DNA of 31,023 nt, taken from positions 1 to 31,023 of the forward strand of contig DEQQ01000104.1 in NCBI GenBank assembly GCA_002360455.1. Reading direction: 5' to 3'. A model generated the notes under the pieces. That model saw nothing but the letters and a program-made list of their open reading frames with translations, ran no database searches and had not been told where the DNA came from. The position numbers and the translations under genes were made by a program. This DNA is from Saprospiraceae bacterium UBA3362 (GTDB taxonomy: Bacteria; Bacteroidota; Bacteroidia; Chitinophagales; Saprospiraceae). Below, in pieces: positions 1 through 7,453 of this stretch (the first letter of the stretch is position 1; every line of letters starts with the position of its first letter).

Positions 1-2
1 CA

Positions 3-1268
3 AGACAACTGGGTATTGTAGTTCATGCTATGTACGATGCTTGGGCATCATTTGATCAGAATGCAAAATGCAGCGATCTGAATGCAAATATTAGAATTCC
101 TATTAGCGAATGTACTCAAAAAAATAAAGAAACAGCAATAAGTTATGCTGTTTATCAAGTCTTATTGGATCTGTATCCTATGGACAAAGATTACATCAAT
201 AAAGTTTTTCATGAATTTGGTTTTGTTTTAAATAATAACACTAATGAGATTTCAACGGCGCAGAATATAGGAAATCTTGTAGCGAAAACAATACTGGATT
301 ATAGACATCATGATGGTGCCAATCAATTGGGGGATGAAATAGGAGGAGATGAGAACTCTTATTCGGATTACACCTTTTACAAATCTGTCAACACTTATAA
401 AAATGTAGTAGATCCTGATCGTTGGCATCCTTTGCCTTTTGTGAATGAAAAAGGTGATACATTTCTCGTCAATTTTTTAACTCCGCATTGGTATAGAGTA
501 AAACCCTATGGGCTCAAATCTTCCTCACAGTTTAGAGCGCCGGATTTTCCAAAATACGGTTCAACCCAACTAAAAGATGAGGTACAAGAGGTTGTAGATT
601 TCAATGCAAATTTGGATCATACAAGAAAATCAACTATTGAATTTATGCGCGATGGACCTCGCTCTACCGGACAAGCAGGCCACTGGTTGAGGTTTGCACA
701 AATGGTGAGCCTTCGCGATCACAATACTTTGGACAAGGATGTAAAAATGTTTTTTGCAGTAGGAATCACTGCCATGGATGCATTTATAGCTTGTTGGGAA
801 ACGAAGAGATATTATGACAGCTCCAGACCATGGACATTAGTAAGATATTACTATAAAGGAAAAGTGATAAAGGGTTGGGGAGGACCGGATCAAGGGACCC
901 AAGAGATTCCTGCAGAACGATGGCATCCTTATTCACCGGCAAACTTTGTTTCTCCTCCATTTCCTGCGTATGTTTCAGGACACAGCACCGTAAGTGGAGC
1001 TTGTGCAAAAATGCTGGAACTGTTTACCGGAAGCGATCATTTTGGGGTGACCGAAAATAGAATTTGTGGAATCATAACAGAAACTCCCGGTGATCCTGTT
1101 TCTTTACCATTGCCAACATTTACAGCCACTGCAGAAATGGCCGGAATATCCAGGGTATTGGGTGGTTATCATATACAGGCTGATAACATTGAAGGTTTAA
1201 AAATGGGAAGAAAAGTTGCAAATTATTTATGGACTGAAGTTTTTCAGAAGCAATTTAGCGGAAAGTAA
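3..1268 (+). CDS. Vanadium-dependent haloperoxidase-like / PAP2-family protein (5' truncated)
   Basis: The reading frame is already open at the window edge (codons from base 3), so the true start lies outside and a signal peptide cannot be judged. Counting from the first in-window Met (base 30), all three vanadate/phosphate-binding motifs of the PAP2/vanadium-haloperoxidase superfamily are visible. They are K259-x6-R266-P (KRYYDSSRP), S-G-H318 (YVSGHST) and S-R375-x5-H381-x3-D (SRVLGGYHIQAD). The early HAMYDAWASFD segment is also typical of the long bacterial haloperoxidase-like branch. The usual Pro before SGH is replaced by Val. The family either oxidises halides with H2O2 using bound vanadate or acts as acid phosphatase, and sequence alone does not say which. 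A second family member lies at 4822-6261. Family call is firm; substrate is unknown. Confidence 0.85.
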   Translation, partial: RQLGIVVHAMYDAWASFDQNAKCSDLNANIRIPISECTQKNKETAISYAVYQVLLDLYPMDKDYINKVFHEFGFVLNNNTNEISTAQNIGNLVAKTILDYRHHDGANQLGDEIGGDENSYSDYTFYKSVNTYKNVVDPDRWHPLPFVNEKGDTFLVNFLTPHWYRVKPYGLKSSSQFRAPDFPKYGSTQLKDEVQEVVDFNANLDHTRKSTIEFMRDGPRSTGQAGHWLRFAQMVSLRDHNTLDKDVKMFFAVGITAMDAFIACWETKRYYDSSRPWTLVRYYYKGKVIKGWGGPDQGTQEIPAERWHPYSPANFVSPPFPAYVSGHSTVSGACAKMLELFTGSDHFGVTENRICGIITETPGDPVSLPLPTFTATAEMAGISRVLGGYHIQADNIEGLKMGRKVANYLWTEVFQKQFSGK

Positions 1269-1708
1269 ATCCCGAAGGAGATTCCGGATTGGGAGATATT
1301 TGAGCTTGATCAAAGTCATGAACCATTGTTTTTTTACCTTCGGTGAATTTGTGCCATTTCTCTTAAAAAGGAAGAGTAAATTGACCCATGGCCTGTGACC
1401 CGATTCTTGTTTAAGATTGAATTTTATTGGAGAAAACCTGAGTTCTAAAAATTAATATTTTCGATTTCAAAGCTTATATTAGGAGTACCCGTCAATTATA
1501 AATTCCAAATAATCAATAACAAAAAAACAAACCAATAGTCCCTGCAGGTTTTTGTACTATTTCATTGAGCTTTTATTGAACTGTATTAGTAAAAAGCCAA
1601 AATAAACTCTTTATCTTTACCTAGAATAAAGGTTCAGGATCATCAATTTTAGCTTGTTTATAGGAACCTTAATTCAGCTTTTTTTATCATTAAAATAAAT
1701 TCAATTAA
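1269..1708. other. Intergenic stretch, no gene seen
   Basis: This is 440 bp of AT-rich sequence between the haloperoxidase-like gene and the VOC gene. No protein-like reading frame is seen. The only structure noted is a 7-bp inverted repeat, AAGGTTC (1629-1635) with GAACCTT (1664-1670). Its loop contains one copy of the recurrent word TTTAGCTTGTT (1648-1658). A T-run follows at about 1679-1686. This could be a weak terminator, but the loop is long. Confidence 0.5.
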
Positions 1709-2080
1709 ATGAAACTCGGAGCATTTTCGATGAGCCTAAATGTCAAAGATTTGAAGCAGTCCAAGGAATTTTACGAAAATCTTGGGTTCACTGTTTTTGC
1801 AGGGGATATGGCAAAAAATTATATCATTATGAAAAATGGAAATGCACTGATAGGATTGTTTTATAAAATGTTCGAAGGAAGCATTATGACCTTCAACCCC
1901 GGATGGGATGAAGATGCACACCCTATTAAAGAATTTGACGATGTAAGAAAAATTCAAAGTCATTTGAAATCAAAAAACGTCGTATTACAAGTACAAGCAG
2001 ATGAAAGCACAACCGGTCCGGCTTATATTGTTTTGAATGATCCGGATGGGAACGTTATCATGTTGGATCAACATGTTTAA
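1709..2080 (+). CDS. VOC-family (glyoxalase/bleomycin-resistance-like) protein
   Basis: The 123-residue protein has the size of a single-chain vicinal-oxygen-chelate protein with two beta-alpha-beta-beta-beta modules. The first module opens with SLNVKDLKQSKEFYENLGF, the usual VOC strand-helix signature. The second closes with DPDGNVIMLDQHV, matching the conserved 'DPdGn.iel' end. VOC members bind a divalent metal and include lyases, dioxygenases and resistance proteins. The final ligand position reads Asp (MLD) rather than the more usual Glu, and the substrate cannot be inferred. There is no signal peptide, so it is cytoplasmic. The ATG at 1709 lies just upstream of the first conserved strand. 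It stands 92 bp before the M28 peptidase gene on the same strand, but the pair need not be one operon. Confidence 0.85.
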   Translation: MKLGAFSMSLNVKDLKQSKEFYENLGFTVFAGDMAKNYIIMKNGNALIGLFYKMFEGSIMTFNPGWDEDAHPIKEFDDVRKIQSHLKSKNVVLQVQADESTTGPAYIVLNDPDGNVIMLDQHV

Positions 2081-2157
2081 TGCTTATTTTTATAGCTGAT
2101 GTTGAACGTTGGCGAATACTTTAAATGAAAGAATAATATTAGTTTTTTTTCAATGTT

Positions 2158-2165
2158 TAAATTTG
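2158..2165 (+). promoter_or_regulatory. Candidate Bacteroidota -7 element (TAAATTTG)
   Basis: TAAATTTG matches the Bacteroidota sigma-A -7 consensus TAnnTTTG. It ends only 7 nt before the ATG of the M28 peptidase, so a transcript starting from it would have almost no leader. No convincing -33 TTTG is seen at the normal spacing, so this is tentative. Confidence 0.3.
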
Positions 2166-2172
2166 TTTTCTA

Positions 2173-3375
2173 ATGAGATTAAGTTTTTTGTTTATCCTTA
2201 TTTTGATCAACAATTGGCTCATTGCACAATCAGACTGGCAGCAAATTCAGGTCGATGTAGTTTATTTGGCTTCGGACGATCTTGAAGGAAGAGCTACCGG
2301 CTCCAATGGAGAAAAACTGGCTGCTTCTTATGTGGCTTCTCGACTTTCAAAATTGGGAATTCAAGCTAAAGGAGACAATGGATGGTATCAAACTTTTGAT
2401 TTTTCATCCAATCCACATGGTGGAACAAAAACAGATCTTAAGGGCTCCAATGTCGTTGGATTTTTGGATAGAAAAGCGGACAAAACTATAGTAATAGGAG
2501 CCCACATGGATCATTTAGGTCATGGAGTGGTTGGCTCATTGGCTGCAAATGATCATTCTATTCATAATGGTGCAGATGACAATGCGAGTGGTGTCGCTGC
2601 ATTGCTTTGGCTGGCAGAACAACTTGCCAAAAAAGAAAATCTTGGTGTGAATGTTTTGTTTATCGCATTTTCTGCAGAAGAATATGGATTGTTTGGATCT
2701 AAAGCATTTTGCGAAAAACCTACAATTGCTTTGGAATCTGTTTCTGCAATGATCAATATGGATATGGTGGGTCGACTAAAATCGGATAAGGGATTGGCTA
2801 TAAGTGGAGTGGGAACTTCAACTTATTGGAGGGATGCATTGAATAAAGTAAAACCCTCAGATATAAACTATGTTTTAACTGAGAGTGGAGTTGGTCCTTC
2901 AGATCATACTTCCTTTTATTTAAAGAATATTCCTGTGCTTCATTTTTTTACCGGAACACATACTGATTACCATAAACCAACTGATGATAGCCCTCTGGTG
3001 AACTATGCAGGAATTTTACAGATTTCCAACTTGATTTATAATTTGGTTCTCAATATTCAGAATTATCCCTCTATGAATTTTCAAAAAACAAAGGACGAAA
3101 GTAAAGAAACAGCAGCCAGCTTTAAAGTAACATTAGGGGTCATGCCCGACTATACTTATAGTGAAAAAGGAATGAGAATTGATGCTGTTTTGGATGATCG
3201 ACCGGCTAAAATCGCCGGATTGGAAGGCGGAGATATTATCATCAAAATCGGAGAATTTCCTGTAGAAGATATTTATGCTTATATGAAAGCATTGGGTAAG
3301 TTTGAGAAAGGAAAATCTACAGATATTGTTGTAAAAAGAAAGGGCGAAGAAAAGACATTTAAGGTTACTTTTTAA
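2173..3375 (+). CDS. Exported M28-family aminopeptidase with C-terminal PDZ domain
   Basis: This 400-residue protein begins with a signal peptide (about residues 1-19, ending IAQS) and is exported. The M28 di-zinc catalytic core spans about residues 25-295. Expected ligands and catalytic residues are visible: H111 and D113 in AHMDHLG, the bridging Asp in NGADDNASG (about 135), E169-E170 in FSAEEYG, D197 in NMDMVG, and H267 in TDYHKPTDD. Residues about 320-400 form a PDZ-like domain (LGVMPDY...GLEGGDIIIKIGE). This arrangement is common in Bacteroidota peptidases and probably helps recruit peptide substrates. The likely role is release of N-terminal amino acids from peptides in the periplasm or outside the cell. 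The SET-domain gene begins 9 nt after the stop, so the two are probably cotranscribed. Confidence 0.93.
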   Translation: MRLSFLFILILINNWLIAQSDWQQIQVDVVYLASDDLEGRATGSNGEKLAASYVASRLSKLGIQAKGDNGWYQTFDFSSNPHGGTKTDLKGSNVVGFLDRKADKTIVIGAHMDHLGHGVVGSLAANDHSIHNGADDNASGVAALLWLAEQLAKKENLGVNVLFIAFSAEEYGLFGSKAFCEKPTIALESVSAMINMDMVGRLKSDKGLAISGVGTSTYWRDALNKVKPSDINYVLTESGVGPSDHTSFYLKNIPVLHFFTGTHTDYHKPTDDSPLVNYAGILQISNLIYNLVLNIQNYPSMNFQKTKDESKETAASFKVTLGVMPDYTYSEKGMRIDAVLDDRPAKIAGLEGGDIIIKIGEFPVEDIYAYMKALGKFEKGKSTDIVVKRKGEEKTFKVTF

Positions 3376-3383
3376 TCTGTAGA

Positions 3384-3806
3384 GTGCAAAGAGTTTCAGG
3401 TTTATACTATGCAGCATCTAAATTGGCAGGGCTGGGGATGTTTTGTACCGAAACCTTACCAAAAGGAAGTTTGATAGAAATTTGTCCAATTATTTTTATT
3501 CCTGCAAATGAGGTAGATATTATTCACCATACGGAACTGCATGATTATTATTTTGTCTGGGGAGAGAATGATGATTGTGCTGCTATCGCCTTAGGTTATG
3601 GATCTTTATACAATCACTCTTACAAACCCAATGCAGAATTTATTTTGGACTATGATCAAAAGACCATCGATTTTGTAGCCATCAAAACTATTCCTTCAGG
3701 ACAAGAAATTACGGTCAATTATCACGGAGATTCAAAATGCAAAGATCCTCTATGGTTTGATGAAACAGGAACAAGAATAAGAAGAATAAAAGCAGGAGAA
3801 AAGTAG
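3384..3806 (+). CDS. SET-domain protein, probable lysine methyltransferase
   Basis: This 140-residue cytoplasmic protein is essentially one compact SET domain. Seen in order are the GLGMF motif (16-20; SAM-binding GxG), LPKGSLIE (25-32), the NHS motif (YNHSYKPNAEF, 76-86) that forms the SAM/knot region, and EITVNYHGD (108-116), the usual 'ElT.dY' with catalytic Tyr113. No post-SET Cys cluster is evident, although one Cys (119) follows. SET proteins methylate lysine side chains. In bacteria, targets include ribosomal or nucleoid proteins, but nothing here points to a target. The start is taken as GTG at 3384. The next in-frame ATG would cut off the GxG motif, so an upstream start is required. 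It is spaced 9 nt from the peptidase and converges with the response regulator (9-nt gap). Confidence 0.85.
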   Translation: MQRVSGLYYAASKLAGLGMFCTETLPKGSLIEICPIIFIPANEVDIIHHTELHDYYFVWGENDDCAAIALGYGSLYNHSYKPNAEFILDYDQKTIDFVAIKTIPSGQEITVNYHGDSKCKDPLWFDETGTRIRRIKAGEK

Positions 3807-3815
3807 AAAATCAAT

Positions 3816-4496
3816 CTATTCATCCTTCAAAATATATCCACTACCAAAATGGGTATGGATGATTTTGTTTAATCCCGGTTTTTCAATTTTTTTCCTGAGA
3901 TAGTTGATATAGACTTCGATTACGTTAGTGTTGATTTCTTCAGAAAGGTTCCACACATTTTCCAAAATTTCTAACTTTGGAATCACTCTTCCTTTATTGA
4001 GGATGAGATATTCAAGCAATTTGAATTCACGAGAAGTAAGAGGAACATTTTCTCCATTTCTTGTCACTTCCAGTGTTCTTAAGTTCATTACAATGTCATC
4101 GTAATGAAGAAAAGCTCTATTTCGATCCGGAACACTCGTGTACCTTCTGCTCAAGGCAGTTATTCTTGCCTGGAGCTCTCTAAGGTTGAAGGGTTTGGTC
4201 ATATAATCGTCGGAGCCGGAATTAAGGCCGGTTATCTTATCATCCAACTCGGCAAGAGCCGAAAGAATCAATACAGGTGTATAAATTTCTTGATCTCGAA
4301 GCCATTGACAAAAATCGATGCCCGAACCGGAGGGAAGTTTTACATCGGATATGATAACATCATACTTATTTGAAGAAATAAGGTTCTTGGCTTCCGGTAC
4401 ATCATCCACATGGTCCACCTCAATGCCCTGTTCTTCAAGGAATGCCTTGACGGCTGCAGCAGTTTTGAGCTCGTCTTCAAGATGTAATATTTTCAT
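3816..4496 (-). CDS. OmpR/PhoB-family response regulator (orphan)
   Basis: The 226-residue protein has an N-terminal receiver domain (about 1-115) and a C-terminal winged-helix DNA-binding domain (about 128-224), the standard OmpR/PhoB length. Receiver residues are present: E7/D8 in HLEDEL, phosphoacceptor D51 in IISDVKLP, the switch Ser79 (LILSAL) and K101 in YMTKPF. The effector domain shows LTSREFKLLEYLILNKG and the wing SGYILKDE. No histidine kinase is seen on either side, so its partner must lie elsewhere. It is divergent from the lipoprotein haloperoxidase (4822) across a 325-bp AT-rich gap. Control of that gene is possible but not shown. Confidence 0.95.
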   Translation of the reverse strand: MKILHLEDELKTAAAVKAFLEEQGIEVDHVDDVPEAKNLISSNKYDVIISDVKLPSGSGIDFCQWLRDQEIYTPVLILSALAELDDKITGLNSGSDDYMTKPFNLRELQARITALSRRYTSVPDRNRAFLHYDDIVMNLRTLEVTRNGENVPLTSREFKLLEYLILNKGRVIPKLEILENVWNLSEEINTNVIEVYINYLRKKIEKPGLNKIIHTHFGSGYILKDE

Positions 4497-4821
4497 GATC
4501 AGTCAGTAATAGAATCTATTAATTTATATATAAGCTTTTAAATTTATAATTTACTTATTATCAGTAAATTACAAACTATTTTTCTTTCATTTTTTTCGTC
4601 AGAACGTATATTTTTTATAAGAATGAGTGCAAATTATCTGTAAAATTGATTCTTGTTTGCTTTTTAATAGATTATTTAATAAAATCTAAGGAATTTTTTA
4701 GAACTAAACTTCCTACTGTGAGCAAATTGTACTTAATTTTGTGGCGCTGTTATAAAGATCAGCTGTTTGATCAAAAGCCAGCTTTAATGAAAAATCTCAA
4801 TATATTCAAATTAAAAGAGTT
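4497..4821. other. Divergent intergenic promoter region
   Basis: This is 325 bp of very AT-rich DNA between the divergent response regulator and lipoprotein haloperoxidase genes. No reading frame or hairpin stands out. One candidate -7 element faces the haloperoxidase. No tandem direct repeat typical of an OmpR-type binding site was recognised by eye. Confidence 0.5.
4734..4741 (+). promoter_or_regulatory. Candidate -7 element (TAATTTTG)
   Basis: TAATTTTG fits the TAnnTTTG consensus and would give a leader of about 75-80 nt for the gene at 4822. No -33 TTTG is found at 17-23 nt upstream, so this rests on one element only. Confidence 0.3.
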
Positions 4822-6261
4822 ATGAATGCAAATTTAAGACTATTAGGTCTCTTCTTATTGGCAGGTTTGCTTAGCATTACAGCTTGCCGTACCCCCGATG
4901 AACCACAAACTACGGCTGCAAATTCTCCTTCATTGGCTGATGCTGATGTAGTTTTAGAGTGGAATGAACTTTTCCTTTTAATAGATAAGGATGCAAATGG
5001 ATTCCGTCCGGGCCCTGCGCCAAGAGCATTGGCTTACATTGGTTTGTCAAACTATGAAGTCTGTGTTCCGGGAATGCCAGAATACAATACCATGAAGAAT
5101 CAATTTGTGGGTTTAACTATTCCGCCTGCACCAAATGCGAAAACAATAAATTATTCTTTGGCAGTAAACGAATCTTATGCCTATTTATTAGAAAGATTTT
5201 TTGAAAAAGTTCAATTTTCAAGCGGAATCACACAAGAGATTAATAAGGCCAAAATCAATTCTTTGAGAGCAAAATTGGAAGCTAAATATTCAGGTTTTTA
5301 CGCAGGTACCAATGACAATAATTCAAAAGCTTGGGGACAGGATGTAGCTCGTGCTATATGGTCTTGGGCTGTTACAGATGAAGTAGGTCATGAAGCTTAT
5401 TTGAATCCGTTAAATAATGATCCAAGCTCAAAATACTACAGTAACTGGGAATTGAAATCCAAGAGAAATGGTCAATTAGTATCAGGTCAATGGACTCCTA
5501 CAGACGATAATCCGAATGCAGGAATGTTTCCTTTCTGGGGAAAAGTAAGATCATTTGCTACAAATGAAAATCAAAAAATTTGCCGTCCAATTCCTGTTTC
5601 TTATAGTGAAGATCCAAAATCTAAGTATTATGCAGCAGCCTTAGAGGTTTATTCTGCAAATACTCCTTCATTGTCTTATACTGATCAATGGATAGCAGAA
5701 TTTTGGTCTGACGACTTAGTAGGTATGACCTTTGCACCACCTTTAAGATTAATGGCAATTTTGGATCAAGTTTCTAAAGATTTCAGTCTTGAAAAAGCTG
5801 TTGTTGGAAATGCGAAATTAGGAATGGCATTAAATGATGCAGCTGTTGTGTGCTGGAATTCTAAATGGCATTACAACTTAGAGAGACCTGAAACATACAT
5901 TCAAAGAGTGATTGACAAAAACTGGCAACCACACTTAAAAAATCCGTTAAATGGTGTAAATGGTATTACTCCGGCTTTCCCGACATATCCATCAGGACAC
6001 TCTACATTTGGTGGAGCAGGAGCAGAAATTCTTGCGGATATTTTTGGTAAGGATAGCTACGAGTTTACAGACAATTGCCATAAAGAAAGAAGTGAGTTTA
6101 ATGGTACGCCTAGATCATTCAGCAGCTTTTCTGATATGGGTACAGAAGATGCTCTTTCACGTATTCCACTTGGAGTGCATTGGAGATTTGACTGTGAAGA
6201 AGGCGATCGTTTAGGTCATGAAATTGCAAGAAGAGTTATTAACTTACCTTGGAAAAAATAA
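4822..6261 (+). CDS. Vanadium-dependent haloperoxidase-like lipoprotein (PAP2 superfamily)
   Basis: The 479-residue protein starts with a lipoprotein signal peptide and a lipobox at I19-T-A-C22, so it is probably anchored in a membrane and faces the periplasm or surface. The full vanadate/phosphate pocket is present: K348-x6-R355-P (KWHYNLERP), P-S-G-H393 (YPSGHSTFGG) and S-R447-x5-H453-x3-D (SRIPLGVHWRFD). These match the residues that hold vanadate in chloroperoxidases and phosphate in PAP2 phosphatases. The family uses H2O2 to oxidise halides, or hydrolyses phosphate esters. Halide use cannot be decided from sequence. It is a single gene with a terminator 26 bp after its stop. It shares its architecture with the truncated gene at the window start but is clearly divergent in sequence, so it is not a recent tandem duplicate. 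Confidence 0.9.
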   Translation: MNANLRLLGLFLLAGLLSITACRTPDEPQTTAANSPSLADADVVLEWNELFLLIDKDANGFRPGPAPRALAYIGLSNYEVCVPGMPEYNTMKNQFVGLTIPPAPNAKTINYSLAVNESYAYLLERFFEKVQFSSGITQEINKAKINSLRAKLEAKYSGFYAGTNDNNSKAWGQDVARAIWSWAVTDEVGHEAYLNPLNNDPSSKYYSNWELKSKRNGQLVSGQWTPTDDNPNAGMFPFWGKVRSFATNENQKICRPIPVSYSEDPKSKYYAAALEVYSANTPSLSYTDQWIAEFWSDDLVGMTFAPPLRLMAILDQVSKDFSLEKAVVGNAKLGMALNDAAVVCWNSKWHYNLERPETYIQRVIDKNWQPHLKNPLNGVNGITPAFPTYPSGHSTFGGAGAEILADIFGKDSYEFTDNCHKERSEFNGTPRSFSSFSDMGTEDALSRIPLGVHWRFDCEEGDRLGHEIARRVINLPWKK

Positions 6262-6287
6262 ACTTTTCATTTTAAAAATTAATCTTG

Positions 6288-6321
6288 AAAGCCGCTTTAG
6301 GAACAAGGCGGCTTTTCTTTT
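6288..6321 (+). terminator. Rho-independent terminator
   Basis: An 8-bp stem AAAGCCGC (6288-6295) pairs with GCGGCTTT (6308-6315) around a 12-nt loop. It is followed by a T-rich tract (TTTTCTTTTT). It lies just after the haloperoxidase stop codon and before the lipoprotein ATG at 6333, so it ends the upstream transcript. Confidence 0.85.
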
Positions 6322-6332
6322 TATCAAAAATT

Positions 6333-6800
6333 ATGTTCGCACAAAAGATCAATCTTTTTCATCTTCTGGTTTATTCCTTTAGCTTGTTTTTATCTTGCAA
6401 GAACAATGCTCCTCAGCCCAAGGAAATAAGGGCTGCAAACGGAGTACTTTTACGCAAGTATGTGGAGATCAATGGCAAAATTGAAGGTAGATTTGAAGAA
6501 TATTATGCAGATGGGCAATTGGAAATAGAGCGTTTTTTTATCCACGGAAACGAACACGGAAGGACTGTCATTTATTATCCTGATGGCAAGGTAAAAGAAG
6601 TACAGGAATATGATATGGGAAAAAAAATAAATGGAGATACGATTTTTTATCACAACGGAAATCCAAAGTTTACCTCATGGTTTGTAAATGATAAGAAAGA
6701 AGGCCTTTTTAGAAGATACGACAGCTTAGGTAATATCGAATTGGATGTGATGTATAAAGATGATCGAGTAGAGAATGTTCTACAAGGGTCTAAAGAATAA
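6333..6800 (+). CDS. MORN-like repeat (YwqK-type) lipoprotein
   Basis: The 155-residue protein has a hydrophobic N-terminus ending in a lipobox-like LFLSC, which predicts a lipoprotein. It is followed by four to five copies of the short 'G....Yy.dG.l....y..g' motif (for example GRFEEYYADGQLEIE, GRTVIYYPDGKVKEVQ, GDTIFYHNGNPKF, GLFRRYDSLGNIELD). This is the MORN_2/YwqK pattern. Such proteins are frequent in Bacteroidota, and 'antitoxin YwqK' labels come from one Bacillus system that should not be transferred here. A frame extension to a TTG at 6285 would run through the terminator hairpin, so ATG 6333 after the hairpin is chosen. Function is unknown; surface scaffold or binding is the family expectation. 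Confidence 0.8.
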   Translation: MFAQKINLFHLLVYSFSLFLSCKNNAPQPKEIRAANGVLLRKYVEINGKIEGRFEEYYADGQLEIERFFIHGNEHGRTVIYYPDGKVKEVQEYDMGKKINGDTIFYHNGNPKFTSWFVNDKKEGLFRRYDSLGNIELDVMYKDDRVENVLQGSKE

Positions 6801-6865
6801 AAAAATTTCATTTTTTGAAATGTTAAAATGAAGAATTTCTGATTGTAAAATTGATAATCAATCAA

Positions 6866-7296
6866 ATGCTAAGTGTCATTACAGAAATTATAATCAAGAA
6901 GCCTATAAAATTAGTTTTAGAATTTGCAAGTAATCCTTACAATGTAGTGGTATAATAATATAATGTTGACCGAATGGAAGACCGATAAACCATTGAAAGT
7001 AGGATCGAATTTATATTTGTAGCTCATTTTAGGAAATGAAACTTACCTACACTTATGAATTTGTCGAACTTGATGCAGTGCAGAAATTGGAAATGTGAGC
7101 GGCAAAAGGATCTTTACCAATGGAAACAACATACACCCGGCATGAAGTAGATGAGCATACAAAAAAGATGACCTTATAGAATGAGGGAAGCCCAACAGAG
7201 TTTTCAAAACTATTTTCTCCTTTCATGTCTAAAATGATGCACAAAGACAATACGAAAGTTCTCCAAAAACTTAAAAGTATTTTGAAACAGAGTTAA
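6866..7296 (+). pseudogene. Decayed SRPBCC-family (START-like) gene
   Basis: No long reading frame is open here, but pieces in three frames join into one recognisable SRPBCC protein. From ATG 6866 (frame 2) comes MLSVITEIIIKKPIKLVLEF, then FASNPYNVVV and TAA stops. From about 6975 (frame 3) comes WKTDKPLKVGSNLYL and a TAG. From 7036 (frame 1) comes KLTYTYEFVELDAVQKLEM, a TGA at 7096, GSLPMETTYTRHEVDEHTKK, a TAG at 7177, and the usual C-terminal helix NEGSPTEFSKLFSPFMSKMM...LQKLKSILKQS, ending in TAA at 7294. At least two frameshifts and several stops mean it cannot make a normal protein. The intact family forms a ligand-binding helix-grip fold (polyketide cyclase/START-like). Order and spacing of the pieces are preserved, so decay is by small changes and not rearrangement. 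Confidence 0.75.
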
Positions 7297-7453
7297 TGGG
7301 AATCTCAATCTTGGCTGCATTGAACTATGAGATTTCTCTTATAGAACACAGAGAGAAGTTGGACTGGCTATGGCAGAATTTTATTAATCAATGAAAGAAT
7401 CGGCTCAATTATAGATGAGTTAGTCCATTTGCCGGAATAGACAAAATCTGTGC

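Noticed and set aside
6285..6332. TTG start for the MORN-like lipoprotein
   Set aside because: It lies inside the terminator hairpin of the upstream gene, and ATG 6333 leads directly into a lipoprotein signal.
6806..6825. Terminator after the MORN-like lipoprotein (ATTTCA/TGAAAT hairpin)
   Set aside because: The stem is only 6 bp and almost all A/T, so it is too weak to call.
7297..7453. Possible further gene remnant after the SRPBCC pseudogene
   Set aside because: Short peptides separated by stops did not assemble into any family I could recognise.
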